Positions 1 through 7,582 of a DNA stretch of 17,083 nucleotides are shown here, in pieces. A program made the translations under genes and the position numbers. Numbering within the stretch: the first letter of the stretch is position 1; each line of letters starts with the position of its first letter. Location: positions 1-17,083 of the forward strand of contig JBKHII010000060.1 of assembly GCA_046538735.1 (NCBI GenBank), written 5' to 3'. A model generated the notes under the pieces. It did no database searches and was not told where the DNA came from. It was given only the letters and a program-made list of their open reading frames with translations. The stretch is from SLST01 sp046538735. GTDB taxonomy: Bacteria > Spirochaetota > Spirochaetia > DSM-27196 > SLST01.

Positions 1-162
1 TCCTCTGAGAGCTCCAGGACGCTTCTCCGGTTTCTGTGTTGCCCGCGGATTCCGTTCTTCGCCGGGAATTGCTGCCGGAGGCCGGGCGGCGCGCCCCTCG
101 CGGACACGCCGCCGCCCGGGAGATGGTACGAGGAGACCGTTCGAAAGCGTGGCGCCCGGGCG
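1..162. other. Non-coding edge with GC-rich inverted repeat
   Basis: No gene is supported here. The stretch lies just past the stop of the leftmost phosphorylase. A perfect 10-bp inverted repeat, CCGGGCGGCG at 82-91 and CGCCGCCCGG at 110-119 with an 18-nt loop, could fold in the transcript about 45 nt after that stop. No T-run follows it on the minus strand, so it is at best a terminator-like or 3'-stabilising hairpin. Confidence 0.4.
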
Positions 163-2598
163 CTAACCGAGCTCGACCACGACCGTGTGGCTCGAACCGG
201 GTTCGGTGACCGGGACGACCGGTCCGTCGAGCGGTGTGCCGTCCAGCGTGACCGATCGCACGCCCTTGCTCGCGTGGTTCGGGTTACGTACCTCGATCGA
301 GTACGTTGCACCGCGGAAGGTGCGTTTCATCCGGAACCCGTCCCAATCCTTGGGAATGCACGGGTCCACGAGGAGGCCATCGTAGCTCGGCCGGATTCCC
401 AGGATGTACTGGGTAATCGCGTAGAAGTTCCACGCGGCGGTACCGGTCAGCCATGAGTTCTTGCCTTCACCGGGCTTGAAGGCATCCTTGCCGGCGATCA
501 TCTGACAGTACACGTACGGTTCCACGCGGTGCAGATCGCTCATCTCTTCGAGAAACGCCGGAGCGATTTTCCGGTAGTATTCGAACGCGCGGTCGCCCCG
601 CCCAATGAGCGCTTCGCCGATCATGATCCACGGGTTGTTGTGGCAGAAGACGCCGGCGTTCTCCTTGTAGCCGGGCGGGTAGGTCGAGATCTCGCCGTAC
701 TCGATCTTGTACTCGGTGAAGGCCGGCTGGTGCACGACGACGCCGTAGTCGCAGTCGAGGTGTTCCTTTACGGAGTCGAGCGCCTGCCGGACGCGTCCAT
801 CCTCGAGACCGATTCCCGCCATCGCGCAGAATCCCTGCGACTCAATGAAGATCTTGCCCTCGTCGTTCTCGTTGCTGCCGACCTTCTTGCCGTAGTAGTC
901 GTACGCCCGCAGGTACCACTTGCCGTCCCAACCGTGCTCGTTGACCGCTTGCACCATCGCGTCCACGTGCTTCTGCGCGGCATCCGCCTCGGAGTCCCTG
1001 CCGGTCTTCCTGCAGAGCTCAACGAAGTCGGTACCGTAGAGGACGAACTGACCTGCGATCATGAGCGATTCCGCGGTACCGCTCTGCTTGTTCGTCGTGG
1101 TCTGGAACGACTCGTTGGGATCGCTCGAGAAGCAGTTGAGATTGAGACAATCGTTCCAGTCGGCCCGACCGATCAGCGGCAGGCCGTGAGGTCCGAGGTT
1201 GTTTACCGTGTGGTAGAACGACCGCTTGATGTGCTCGAAGTGTGACTCCGCCTTCGACTCGTCGTTGTCGAAGGGAACCCTCTCGTCCAGAATCGTCCAG
1301 TCGCCCGTCTCCTTGATGTACTCGGTCGTGGAGAGTATGAGCCACAGCGGATCGTCGTTGAAGTTTCCGCCGATCGCGTTGTTGCCTCGTTTCGTGAGCG
1401 GCTGGTATTGGTGGTACGCCGAACCGTCCTCGAGCTGGGTCGCGGCGATGTCGAGGATGCGCTCCCGGGCACGGTCGGGAGCCTGATGGAAGAATCCGAT
1501 CAGGTCCTGATTGGAGTCTCGGAACCCCATGCCGCGTCCGATCCCCGATTCGAAGAAGGATGCCGAGCGCGAGAAGTTGAACGTCACCATGCACTGGTAC
1601 TGGTTCCAGATATTGACCATCCGGTCGAGACGCGGATCGCCACTGTCGAGCTCGTAGGCCGAGAGCAGCTTTCTCCAGTACTCGCCGAGCTCCGCGAATG
1701 CCGCGTCCACCTGCTCCGGCGTGTCGAATCGGGCGATCAGCTCCCGGGCGGACGCCTTGTTCACGACGCCTTTTCGCTCCCACTTCCGGTCGTTCGGGTT
1801 CTCAACGTAGCCGAGCATGAAGACGAGTTGCTTCTCCTCGCCGGGCTCGAGCTCCACGTCGAGCGCGTGCGACGCGATCGGCGACCATCCGTGCGCCTCG
1901 GAGTTTCGCGGAGCACCTTCCATCACGACATCCGGTCGGTCGAAGCCGTTGTAGAGACCCACGAAGGCCTCGCGGTCGGTGTCGAAACCGGCGACCGGAG
2001 CGTTCACCGAGTAGAAGGCGTAGTGGTTGCGACGCTCCCGGTACTCGGTCTTGTGGTAGATGACCGACCCGTCGATCTCAACCTCGCCGGTGGAGAAGTT
2101 CCGCTGGAAGTTGGTCATGTCGTCTTCCGCGTTCCAGAGACACCACTCAATGAACGAGAAGAGGCGGATCGACTTGCGCTTGTCCGACGTATTGGTAAGC
2201 GTGACCTTCTGGATCTCCGCCCAGGTTCCGAGCGGGACGAAGTAGAGAACCTCCGCTCGGATCCCGTTCTTCTCGCCCCGAATCACGGTATAGCTCAGTC
2301 CGTGGCGGCACGAGTAGTCGTCCAGCGGCGTCTTCATGGGCTTCCAGCCCGGCGACCAGACCGCGTCGCCGTCGTTTATGTAGAAGTATTTCCCTCCGTT
2401 GTCGGTCGGAACGCTGTTGTAGCGGTAGCGCGTGAGCCGGCGGAACTTCGCGTCCTTGTAGAAGGAGTAGCCACCCGCGGTGTTTGAGATGAGCGAGAAG
2501 AACTCCTCATTGCCCAGGTAGTTGATCCAGGGGTACGGCGTCTCAGGATTGGTGATGACATACTCTCGGGCTTCATCGTCGAAATGGCCGAACTTCAC
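163..2598 (-). CDS. cbp: Cellobiose phosphorylase (GH94)
   Basis: Predicted to split cellobiose with inorganic phosphate into alpha-glucose 1-phosphate and glucose in the cytoplasm; there is no signal peptide. The 811-residue length and near-continuous resemblance (recalled, not aligned) to the Clostridium thermocellum cellobiose phosphorylase support the specific call. Family order is visible: N-terminal beta-sandwich, (alpha/alpha)6 barrel, C-terminal jelly roll. The general-acid Asp is D483 in ADWNDCLN. The loop YGEISTYPPGYKENAG carries E636, Y640 and K645, matching acceptor-site residues known in the family, and FRDSNQD, FCHNN and WLTGTAAW match phosphate-site motifs. I chose GTG at 2598 because the protein then begins VKFGHFDDEAREYV like its paralogue at 7504, with GAGGTG 5 nt upstream. 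The longer frame reaching 2856 has an unrelated N-terminus and invades the divergent gene. It is divergent from the sensor-cyclase. Confidence 0.95.
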   Translation of the reverse strand: MKFGHFDDEAREYVITNPETPYPWINYLGNEEFFSLISNTAGGYSFYKDAKFRRLTRYRYNSVPTDNGGKYFYINDGDAVWSPGWKPMKTPLDDYSCRHGLSYTVIRGEKNGIRAEVLYFVPLGTWAEIQKVTLTNTSDKRKSIRLFSFIEWCLWNAEDDMTNFQRNFSTGEVEIDGSVIYHKTEYRERRNHYAFYSVNAPVAGFDTDREAFVGLYNGFDRPDVVMEGAPRNSEAHGWSPIASHALDVELEPGEEKQLVFMLGYVENPNDRKWERKGVVNKASARELIARFDTPEQVDAAFAELGEYWRKLLSAYELDSGDPRLDRMVNIWNQYQCMVTFNFSRSASFFESGIGRGMGFRDSNQDLIGFFHQAPDRARERILDIAATQLEDGSAYHQYQPLTKRGNNAIGGNFNDDPLWLILSTTEYIKETGDWTILDERVPFDNDESKAESHFEHIKRSFYHTVNNLGPHGLPLIGRADWNDCLNLNCFSSDPNESFQTTTNKQSGTAESLMIAGQFVLYGTDFVELCRKTGRDSEADAAQKHVDAMVQAVNEHGWDGKWYLRAYDYYGKKVGSNENDEGKIFIESQGFCAMAGIGLEDGRVRQALDSVKEHLDCDYGVVVHQPAFTEYKIEYGEISTYPPGYKENAGVFCHNNPWIMIGEALIGRGDRAFEYYRKIAPAFLEEMSDLHRVEPYVYCQMIAGKDAFKPGEGKNSWLTGTAAWNFYAITQYILGIRPSYDGLLVDPCIPKDWDGFRMKRTFRGATYSIEVRNPNHASKGVRSVTLDGTPLDGPVVPVTEPGSSHTVVVELG

Positions 2599-2666
2599 GG
2601 GTGCACCTCTTTGTTTTGGACATGTGGGTATCAACGACGCGCGCAATGCGTCGCCGTCACGGTTCG

Positions 2667-2709
2667 ATCGTATCAGAACGCGCGTTCCCGTGCAATCGGC
2701 GGGCGGTTC
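2667..2709 (-). promoter_or_regulatory. Possible promoter of cellobiose phosphorylase
   Basis: Reading the minus strand, a TACGAT -10-like hexamer sits at 2672-2667. CCGAT occurs upstream at the same offset as in the motif sites before GH10, GH30 and the outer-membrane protein gene, with 18 nt between the aligned motif end and the hexamer. Only this five-base core is conserved, so this is a weak member of the group. It would give a leader of about 60 nt before the GTG start. Confidence 0.25.
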
Positions 2710-2752
2710 GCGCGACCGAAACCGGTTGCGAGCGCAAAGACGGTATTGGAGG

Positions 2753-2799
2753 GATCGGACCGATTGTGCTTGCGTCTCATCGTCGATCCGATCTACGAT
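2753..2799 (+). promoter_or_regulatory. Possible promoter and inverted repeat before sensor-cyclase
   Basis: GATCGGACCGA at 2753-2763 and TCGATCCGATC at 2783-2793 form an inverted repeat with one mismatch in 11 bp, separated by 19 nt. TTGCGT (2770-2775), an 18-nt spacer and TACGAT (2794-2799) resemble a sigma-70 promoter whose transcript would begin almost at the ATG at 2808, that is a near-leaderless mRNA. No Shine-Dalgarno sequence is visible before that ATG. The repeat would overlap the promoter and could be an operator. Confidence 0.3.
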
Positions 2800-2807
2800 G
2801 GACTTGA

Positions 2808-5084
2808 ATGGACCCCAGAATGCGCCGGCGCGACCACGAGCGGAAAAGCACAACATTCGGACTACTCCTTGACTGGCCGGACGCGACGGGGAACTACCAG
2901 CGGCTGATTCTGGAAGGCATTCAGGCGTTTGCCGCCGAGCACGACGTGAGCTTCCTCGCTTTCGCGGTCGGGCGCCTGCACACTCCGTTCGTCTGGGAAC
3001 GGGGACGAGAGCTCCTCTACGACTTCGTGAACCCGGAGCGCCTGGACGGCCTCCTGGTGTATTCGTCCGCCATTTCGAACTTCTCCGGGCTGGAAGCGCT
3101 GGGCGAGCGCCTCAAAACCTACTCGTCGATCCCGATCGTTCACATCGGCTGCCGGCTCGATCAGGGCGGCGCCGTGCTCGTGGACAATACGCACGGCTTC
3201 CGGAATCTCGTTGTGCATCTGATTCGCGACCACGGCTATCGCAGGCTCGGGTTCATCGGCGGGCCTCCGGGCAACGACGAGGCGCAGTCGCGGCGAGAGA
3301 CCTTCCTGGAGACGGCGCGGGAGCTTGGGGTGGAGGTGCCCGAGCGGAACATGTGCGACGGCCTGTTCACGATTGACTCCGGTCGAGACGGTGTTATCGA
3401 GCTCGTTGCCAAACGAGGGATCGACGTGCAGGCCATCATCTGCGCGAACGACAACACGGCGATCGGCGCGTGGCAGGAGCTCTGGGCGCGCAGGAAAGGA
3501 GTTCCCACCGATATCGCGATCACCGGGTTCGACGATCTGGAAGTCAGCAGCTTCCTCGAGCTTCCACTGACGACGGTGCACCAACCGCTCCACGAGCAGG
3601 GCTACGCGGCGGCGAGGCTGCTCTACGAAATGATTGAAGCCGGCGAGGTCGATCACGGCGAGACGCGCGTGTTGCCCACGGAAGTCGTCCTGCGCGGGTC
3701 GTGCGGTTGCACCGTGGGTGTGCGGATGCCGCCGCAACGGGTACACGAAGATCGAGAGGAACGACGCGGTTCGTGCGTGGACTTCCGGGGCTCGCAACGA
3801 GATGCGATGCAGTCGGCGATCCGGCTGTTCGCCGAGGAGCGCGCCGGGTCTCCCCTCATTCGCGGCTGGAACGGCGTGCTCCTTCGGGCGGTCGAGTGCA
3901 GGGTCCGACAGGACGAGGTCCATCAGCTTCTGGATGACGTCATAGGCGAGCTGCGTAAGGTGTCGCTTCCTACCGGACAGGCGGGTCTGCTCGGCAGGAA
4001 GATCGAAACGATGCGGCAGATGATCACCGATTTCTACATTCAGGCCGATCTGCTCACGCGCGTGAGAAACGAGAGCGTGTTTCAGAACACGATGTTCGCC
4101 GTGGACGATTTCGAGCAGTACACGATCACGCACGCGACCCTCGTGAAGAGCCTCGACCACCTGGAGGCGATTCTCCAGGAGGCGCGAATCGACACCTGCC
4201 TCCTCTCGGTGTTCGACAACCCGAGCGAGCTCCCGGACGGAACGTCTACGCTGCTGTTTGCGTACACCCAAGGAGAACGACGCGCAATTCCTGACGACGA
4301 GGCGCGGTTCCGAACCTCGGATGTCCTCCACCCCTCGTTCGCTCCGGCAGACCGATACGAGCTCATCCTGGAGGCGCTCTACGAAGGGCCGGAGAAGATG
4401 GGGCTCGTGTGCTTCGGGATGGGTGCGGAAGGCCCGGACACGTACGAGATGCTGCGGCGACGGCTGAGTACGGTCATCCGTTCCGTCACGACGACCGAAC
4501 GCCTGGTCACGCTCAACAGGCGTCTCGAGGACGAAATCGAGGTTCGCGAGAAGATGGAGGTCGAGCTGAAGAGCGCGCTCGAGGCGCTCAAGAACCTCTC
4601 GCTCACCGACGAGCTCACCGGTCTCTACAACCGTCGCGGATTCCTGACGCTCGGCGAGCAGCAGCTGAAGTACTGCCAGCGAGAAGGCGAGCCGTGTCTG
4701 GTTCTCTACTGCGACATGAACGGCCTCAAGGCCATTAACGACCGTTACGGACACGCCGAGGGTGACTTCGCGATCCGAACCGCCGCCACGATACTGAAAC
4801 GAACCTTCCGCGACGTGGACATCGTGGCGCGCCTTGGCGGCGACGAGTTCACGGTCTTCGCCGGCAAGGCGGACGCGAGCAAGATCCGGATCATGCGCGA
4901 GCGGCTCGAGCGGATCTCCGGGGAAGTCACCTCAACGATCGACAAGGAGTACTCGATCGAGTTGAGCGTAGGCTTCTACGAGTACTCCGAAGGCGGTCCC
5001 GATTCGCTTCCACAGATGATCGACCTGGCGGATGCGAGCATGTACGTTGAGAAACGTCGCAACAGAGGGGGGGCGGACTCGTAG
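2808..5084 (+). CDS. Cytosolic LacI-like sugar sensor-diguanylate cyclase (GGDEF)
   Basis: A 758-residue soluble fusion with no signal peptide or membrane segment. Residues about 15-300 form a LacI/periplasmic-binding-type sugar domain: ANDNTAIGAWQ, ITGFDDLEVS and LTTVHQPLHEQG are its hallmark strings, but no DNA-binding helix-turn-helix precedes it. It ends in SCGC (298-301). A helical linker, a GAF-like region (about 438-565) and a coiled coil lead to a GGDEF domain from about 597. The active-site motif GGDEF is intact at 677-681, and the RDVD inhibitory site (668-671) sits the canonical five residues before it, so active and product-inhibited c-di-GMP synthesis is expected. The ligand is unknown; cellobiose or a xylo-oligosaccharide is inferred from the neighbours. 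An in-frame TGA lies directly before the ATG at 2808; ATG at 2820 is an alternative start. Its 3' end faces the second phosphorylase, 8 nt away. Confidence 0.9.
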   Translation: MDPRMRRRDHERKSTTFGLLLDWPDATGNYQRLILEGIQAFAAEHDVSFLAFAVGRLHTPFVWERGRELLYDFVNPERLDGLLVYSSAISNFSGLEALGERLKTYSSIPIVHIGCRLDQGGAVLVDNTHGFRNLVVHLIRDHGYRRLGFIGGPPGNDEAQSRRETFLETARELGVEVPERNMCDGLFTIDSGRDGVIELVAKRGIDVQAIICANDNTAIGAWQELWARRKGVPTDIAITGFDDLEVSSFLELPLTTVHQPLHEQGYAAARLLYEMIEAGEVDHGETRVLPTEVVLRGSCGCTVGVRMPPQRVHEDREERRGSCVDFRGSQRDAMQSAIRLFAEERAGSPLIRGWNGVLLRAVECRVRQDEVHQLLDDVIGELRKVSLPTGQAGLLGRKIETMRQMITDFYIQADLLTRVRNESVFQNTMFAVDDFEQYTITHATLVKSLDHLEAILQEARIDTCLLSVFDNPSELPDGTSTLLFAYTQGERRAIPDDEARFRTSDVLHPSFAPADRYELILEALYEGPEKMGLVCFGMGAEGPDTYEMLRRRLSTVIRSVTTTERLVTLNRRLEDEIEVREKMEVELKSALEALKNLSLTDELTGLYNRRGFLTLGEQQLKYCQREGEPCLVLYCDMNGLKAINDRYGHAEGDFAIRTAATILKRTFRDVDIVARLGGDEFTVFAGKADASKIRIMRERLERISGEVTSTIDKEYSIELSVGFYEYSEGGPDSLPQMIDLADASMYVEKRRNRGGADS

Positions 5085-5092
5085 TCCCTCGC

Positions 5093-7504
5093 TCACCCCA
5101 TCACGACGCGGACCGTGTGCCGGCGTCCATCCGCGAAGGCAGGGATGATCGTGCCCTCCGTTTCGGTACCGTCCACGGAGATCGACCGCACGCCGCTGCA
5201 TACGTGGTCCGGGTTGCTCACCTCGATCTCGTAGGTGGCGCCGCGGAACCGGCGAACCGCCGAGAACCCGTCCCAGCCTGACGGGATACACGGGTCCACC
5301 TCGAGTCCCGCGAAGGTTGGACGGATGCCGAGAATGTGCTTCGTTCCCGCCTGATACATCCACGACGCCGTTCCCGAGAGCCAATGATTCCGGGCCAGGC
5401 CGAACTGCGGGTGCTCGTTGCTCAGGATGTTCTGCGGGTAGACGTACGGATCGAGCTCGTACTCCTCGATCGTCTCATTCCTCGCCGCGGGGTTGATCTG
5501 GTTGTAGTACTCGAAGGCACGGTCTCCGTTGCCCACGACGGTCTCCGCGATGATCACCCACGGATTCGTGTGCAGGAAGATGCCGCCGTTCTCCTTGGCA
5601 CCGGGGGGATAGGTCGTGATGCCGCCCTTCTCGGGTTCGAATCCGTCGAAGCCGGGGGTGGAGACCTTGATCCCGTTCTCGGTGTTGAGCAGTCGGTTCA
5701 CCGACTCGAGCGCCGTGATCGCCCGCTCCCGTTCGGCGAATCCGGACATCACGGGCCACGACTGGCCGTTTACATAGATCTTGCCGTGCTCGTTCCGAGT
5801 GGATCCCAGCGCTTCTCCGTTGTGATCGAAATAGCGCACGAACCATTCGCCGTCCCAGGCCTGCTCGTTCACGGCCCGTTTCATGTCGTCGTAGTAGTCG
5901 CGGTAGGTCCGCGCGAGTTGCCCGTCGTCGAGCGCTTCGGCCAGGTCGATCATCTCAAGGAGCGCACGGCCGTACTGGTTTGCGATGAAGAGCGACTCCG
6001 CTCCCGTTGGGAGGTTCATCGTGTCGTTCCAGTCCGCGAATCCCAGGAGCGGCAAGCCGTGTGTCCCCGTGTGCGTTCGGGTGAACTCGATCGCGCGCCG
6101 GAGGTGTTCCAGAACCGTTCCCCGCTCGTCCGAGTTGACTCCCGCCGGTTTCTTGTAGAACGGGAGCTCCTTGTTCAGGAAGTCGAGATCGCCCGTCTCC
6201 TTGAGGTACGATACGACGGCGAGCACGATCCAGAGGTGGTCGTCGCCGTAGTAGTCGGGGCGATCCTCCATCTCGCGGGAGTCGCCCTCGTTGGCCTCCA
6301 TCGTCAGCGGCTGGAACTGGTGCATTGCCGAGCCGTCCGGGCGCTGCACCGACAGAAGCTTCTCCATTAGCTCGCGCGCCTCGTTCGGCATGTGGGCGAC
6401 CACACCCATCACGTCCTGCGAGCTGTCGCGGTAGCCCAGCCCGCGGCCGCCGAAACCAAGCTGGTAGAGCGAGAGGTCCCGTGACCAGTTCTTCGTCATG
6501 TAGCACTGCCGCGGGTTGTGGACGTTCAGCATGCTGTTCAGGCTCGCGCTCGGGGTCTCGACCTGGAAGGTTGCGAGGTAGTCGTCCCAGAATCGCGCGA
6601 GATCGTGAAACGCGGCGTCCACGTTCTCGAGGCTCCGGTACGTCTCGATCCCCGGAAGCGCAGCCTCCACGCTTGCCTCCTGCCCGAGTTGCGTGACGAA
6701 TCGAACGCTCGCCCCGGGTTCGACTCGGCCGAGGTGGTGCATCAACGCGCAGATATTGTCCCCACGGTTCGCCTCATAGTCGCCGAGCTCCGCCCGATCG
6801 AGCGCGAGCGGATGAGCCCACGTACCGTACTCGAAGTCTCCGAGGAACCGGGCACGGTCGGTTTCGAACGACGAAACCGGGTGGCTCGAGGTGAAGTAGT
6901 TGAGGTGCGTCTCTCTTCGCATGAAGGCGAACTGGACAACGACCTTCCGGCCGTCGCGCTCGTGGGCGAGTCGGCTCTGCATCGTCTGCGGAACCCAGTC
7001 GGCGTTCGTGAGTTGCTTCAGCGCGTCAAAGTGCGTGTACTCCACGACCGGAATCGCGTCGATCTCAACCGGAGTCTCCCGCAGGTTGGTGACCACCACG
7101 TCGCGCAGTACGCGGTCGCCGCCGGCCGGAACGAAGACGCGGATCTCGGTGCGGATGCCGTAGAATTCGGACAGGAACGTCGAGTATTGCAGGCCGACGC
7201 GACACTCGTAGCGATCGTAGGGATCGAGCGTGGGCACGTAGTAGGGCGAGAATACCCGATAGCCTTCCGGCTCGCTGAGCCGGAGGTACATCGTCTCGGC
7301 CTTGAAGTCGGACGCCGGCATCTGCGGGATGTACTTCGTGATGCGGTTGAGCGCCGGATCTCCCTTACATATGACGCCGCCGCCCGTGTGATCCACGAAC
7401 CCGCCGAACCGCAGGCTCCCAACGTAGTTGATCCATTTCACCGGTGTCTTCGGCGTTGTGATAACGTATTCTCGTCGCTCGTCGTCGAAATGACCGCACT
7501 GCAT
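5093..7504 (-). CDS. GH94 glycoside phosphorylase, specificity unknown
   Basis: An 803-residue cytoplasmic member of GH94, the inverting phosphorylases that release alpha-glucose 1-phosphate (or GlcNAc 1-phosphate) from a beta-linked disaccharide. The start MQCGHFDDERREYV parallels the cellobiose phosphorylase and has AGAGGAA 6-7 nt upstream. Catalytic Asp is D494 in ADWNDTMN. Phosphate-site motifs are kept (YRDSSQD, FLHTN, YPQN, WLSGTAS with Ser where the paralogue has Thr). The acceptor loop differs: KGGITTYPPGAKENGG has G628 where cellobiose phosphorylases have a Glu, while Y632 and K637 remain. The stretch after the catalytic Asp is also about 15 residues shorter. The acceptor is therefore probably not plain glucose; laminaribiose-, cellobionate- or cellodextrin-type activity, or something new, remain open. 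It follows the sensor-kinase by 78 nt and also has its own TATAAT. Confidence 0.9.
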   Translation of the reverse strand: MQCGHFDDERREYVITTPKTPVKWINYVGSLRFGGFVDHTGGGVICKGDPALNRITKYIPQMPASDFKAETMYLRLSEPEGYRVFSPYYVPTLDPYDRYECRVGLQYSTFLSEFYGIRTEIRVFVPAGGDRVLRDVVVTNLRETPVEIDAIPVVEYTHFDALKQLTNADWVPQTMQSRLAHERDGRKVVVQFAFMRRETHLNYFTSSHPVSSFETDRARFLGDFEYGTWAHPLALDRAELGDYEANRGDNICALMHHLGRVEPGASVRFVTQLGQEASVEAALPGIETYRSLENVDAAFHDLARFWDDYLATFQVETPSASLNSMLNVHNPRQCYMTKNWSRDLSLYQLGFGGRGLGYRDSSQDVMGVVAHMPNEARELMEKLLSVQRPDGSAMHQFQPLTMEANEGDSREMEDRPDYYGDDHLWIVLAVVSYLKETGDLDFLNKELPFYKKPAGVNSDERGTVLEHLRRAIEFTRTHTGTHGLPLLGFADWNDTMNLPTGAESLFIANQYGRALLEMIDLAEALDDGQLARTYRDYYDDMKRAVNEQAWDGEWFVRYFDHNGEALGSTRNEHGKIYVNGQSWPVMSGFAERERAITALESVNRLLNTENGIKVSTPGFDGFEPEKGGITTYPPGAKENGGIFLHTNPWVIIAETVVGNGDRAFEYYNQINPAARNETIEEYELDPYVYPQNILSNEHPQFGLARNHWLSGTASWMYQAGTKHILGIRPTFAGLEVDPCIPSGWDGFSAVRRFRGATYEIEVSNPDHVCSGVRSISVDGTETEGTIIPAFADGRRHTVRVVMG

Positions 7505-7524
7505 GCTCAGTTCCTCTCGGTTGT

Positions 7525-7574
7525 GGTTTCGCCGATTATAGACGAGAGGGCGAGACGGTGAAAGGGTTTCGCCG
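7525..7574 (-). promoter_or_regulatory. Promoter of second phosphorylase with paired direct repeats
   Basis: On the minus strand a perfect TATAAT lies at 7540-7535, with TTTCAC 17 nt upstream as a weak -35. Two exact copies of CGGCGAAACC (plus-strand GGTTTCGCCG at 7525-7534 and 7565-7574) flank the promoter 40 bp apart, one touching the -10 on its downstream side and the other just upstream of the -35. This looks like a paired operator for phosphorylase-specific control inside the sensor-kinase operon. Confidence 0.5.
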
Positions 7575-7582
7575 GTTCCGCG

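Noticed and set aside
2599..2856. N-terminal extension of the cellobiose phosphorylase from an ATG at 2856
   Set aside because: The extra residues do not resemble the family, the ATG lies inside the divergent sensor-cyclase gene, and GTG 2598 has a good ribosome-binding site and a family-typical N-terminus.
2808..3720. Classical LacI repressor
   Set aside because: The sugar-binding half is LacI-like, but there is no helix-turn-helix in front of it, and the C-terminus is a GGDEF domain. The same reasoning applies to the kinase at 7583-9697.
2862..4754. Long minus-strand open frame under the cyclase gene, and similar long antisense frames elsewhere (for example 7625-9763, 10045-11670, 13393-14628)
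   Set aside because: They are Arg/Val/Glu/His-rich shadows produced by high GC and third-position bias, without recognisable motifs, and lie opposite clear genes.
5067..5073. Run of seven G near the end of the cyclase gene as a phase-variation tract
   Set aside because: It is short, in the last few codons after the GGDEF domain, and slippage would change only the C-terminal tail.
5085..5092. Eight-base gap between convergent stop codons as a hidden regulatory element
   Set aside because: It is too short to hold anything; no hairpin or T-run is seen, only tightly packed convergent genes.
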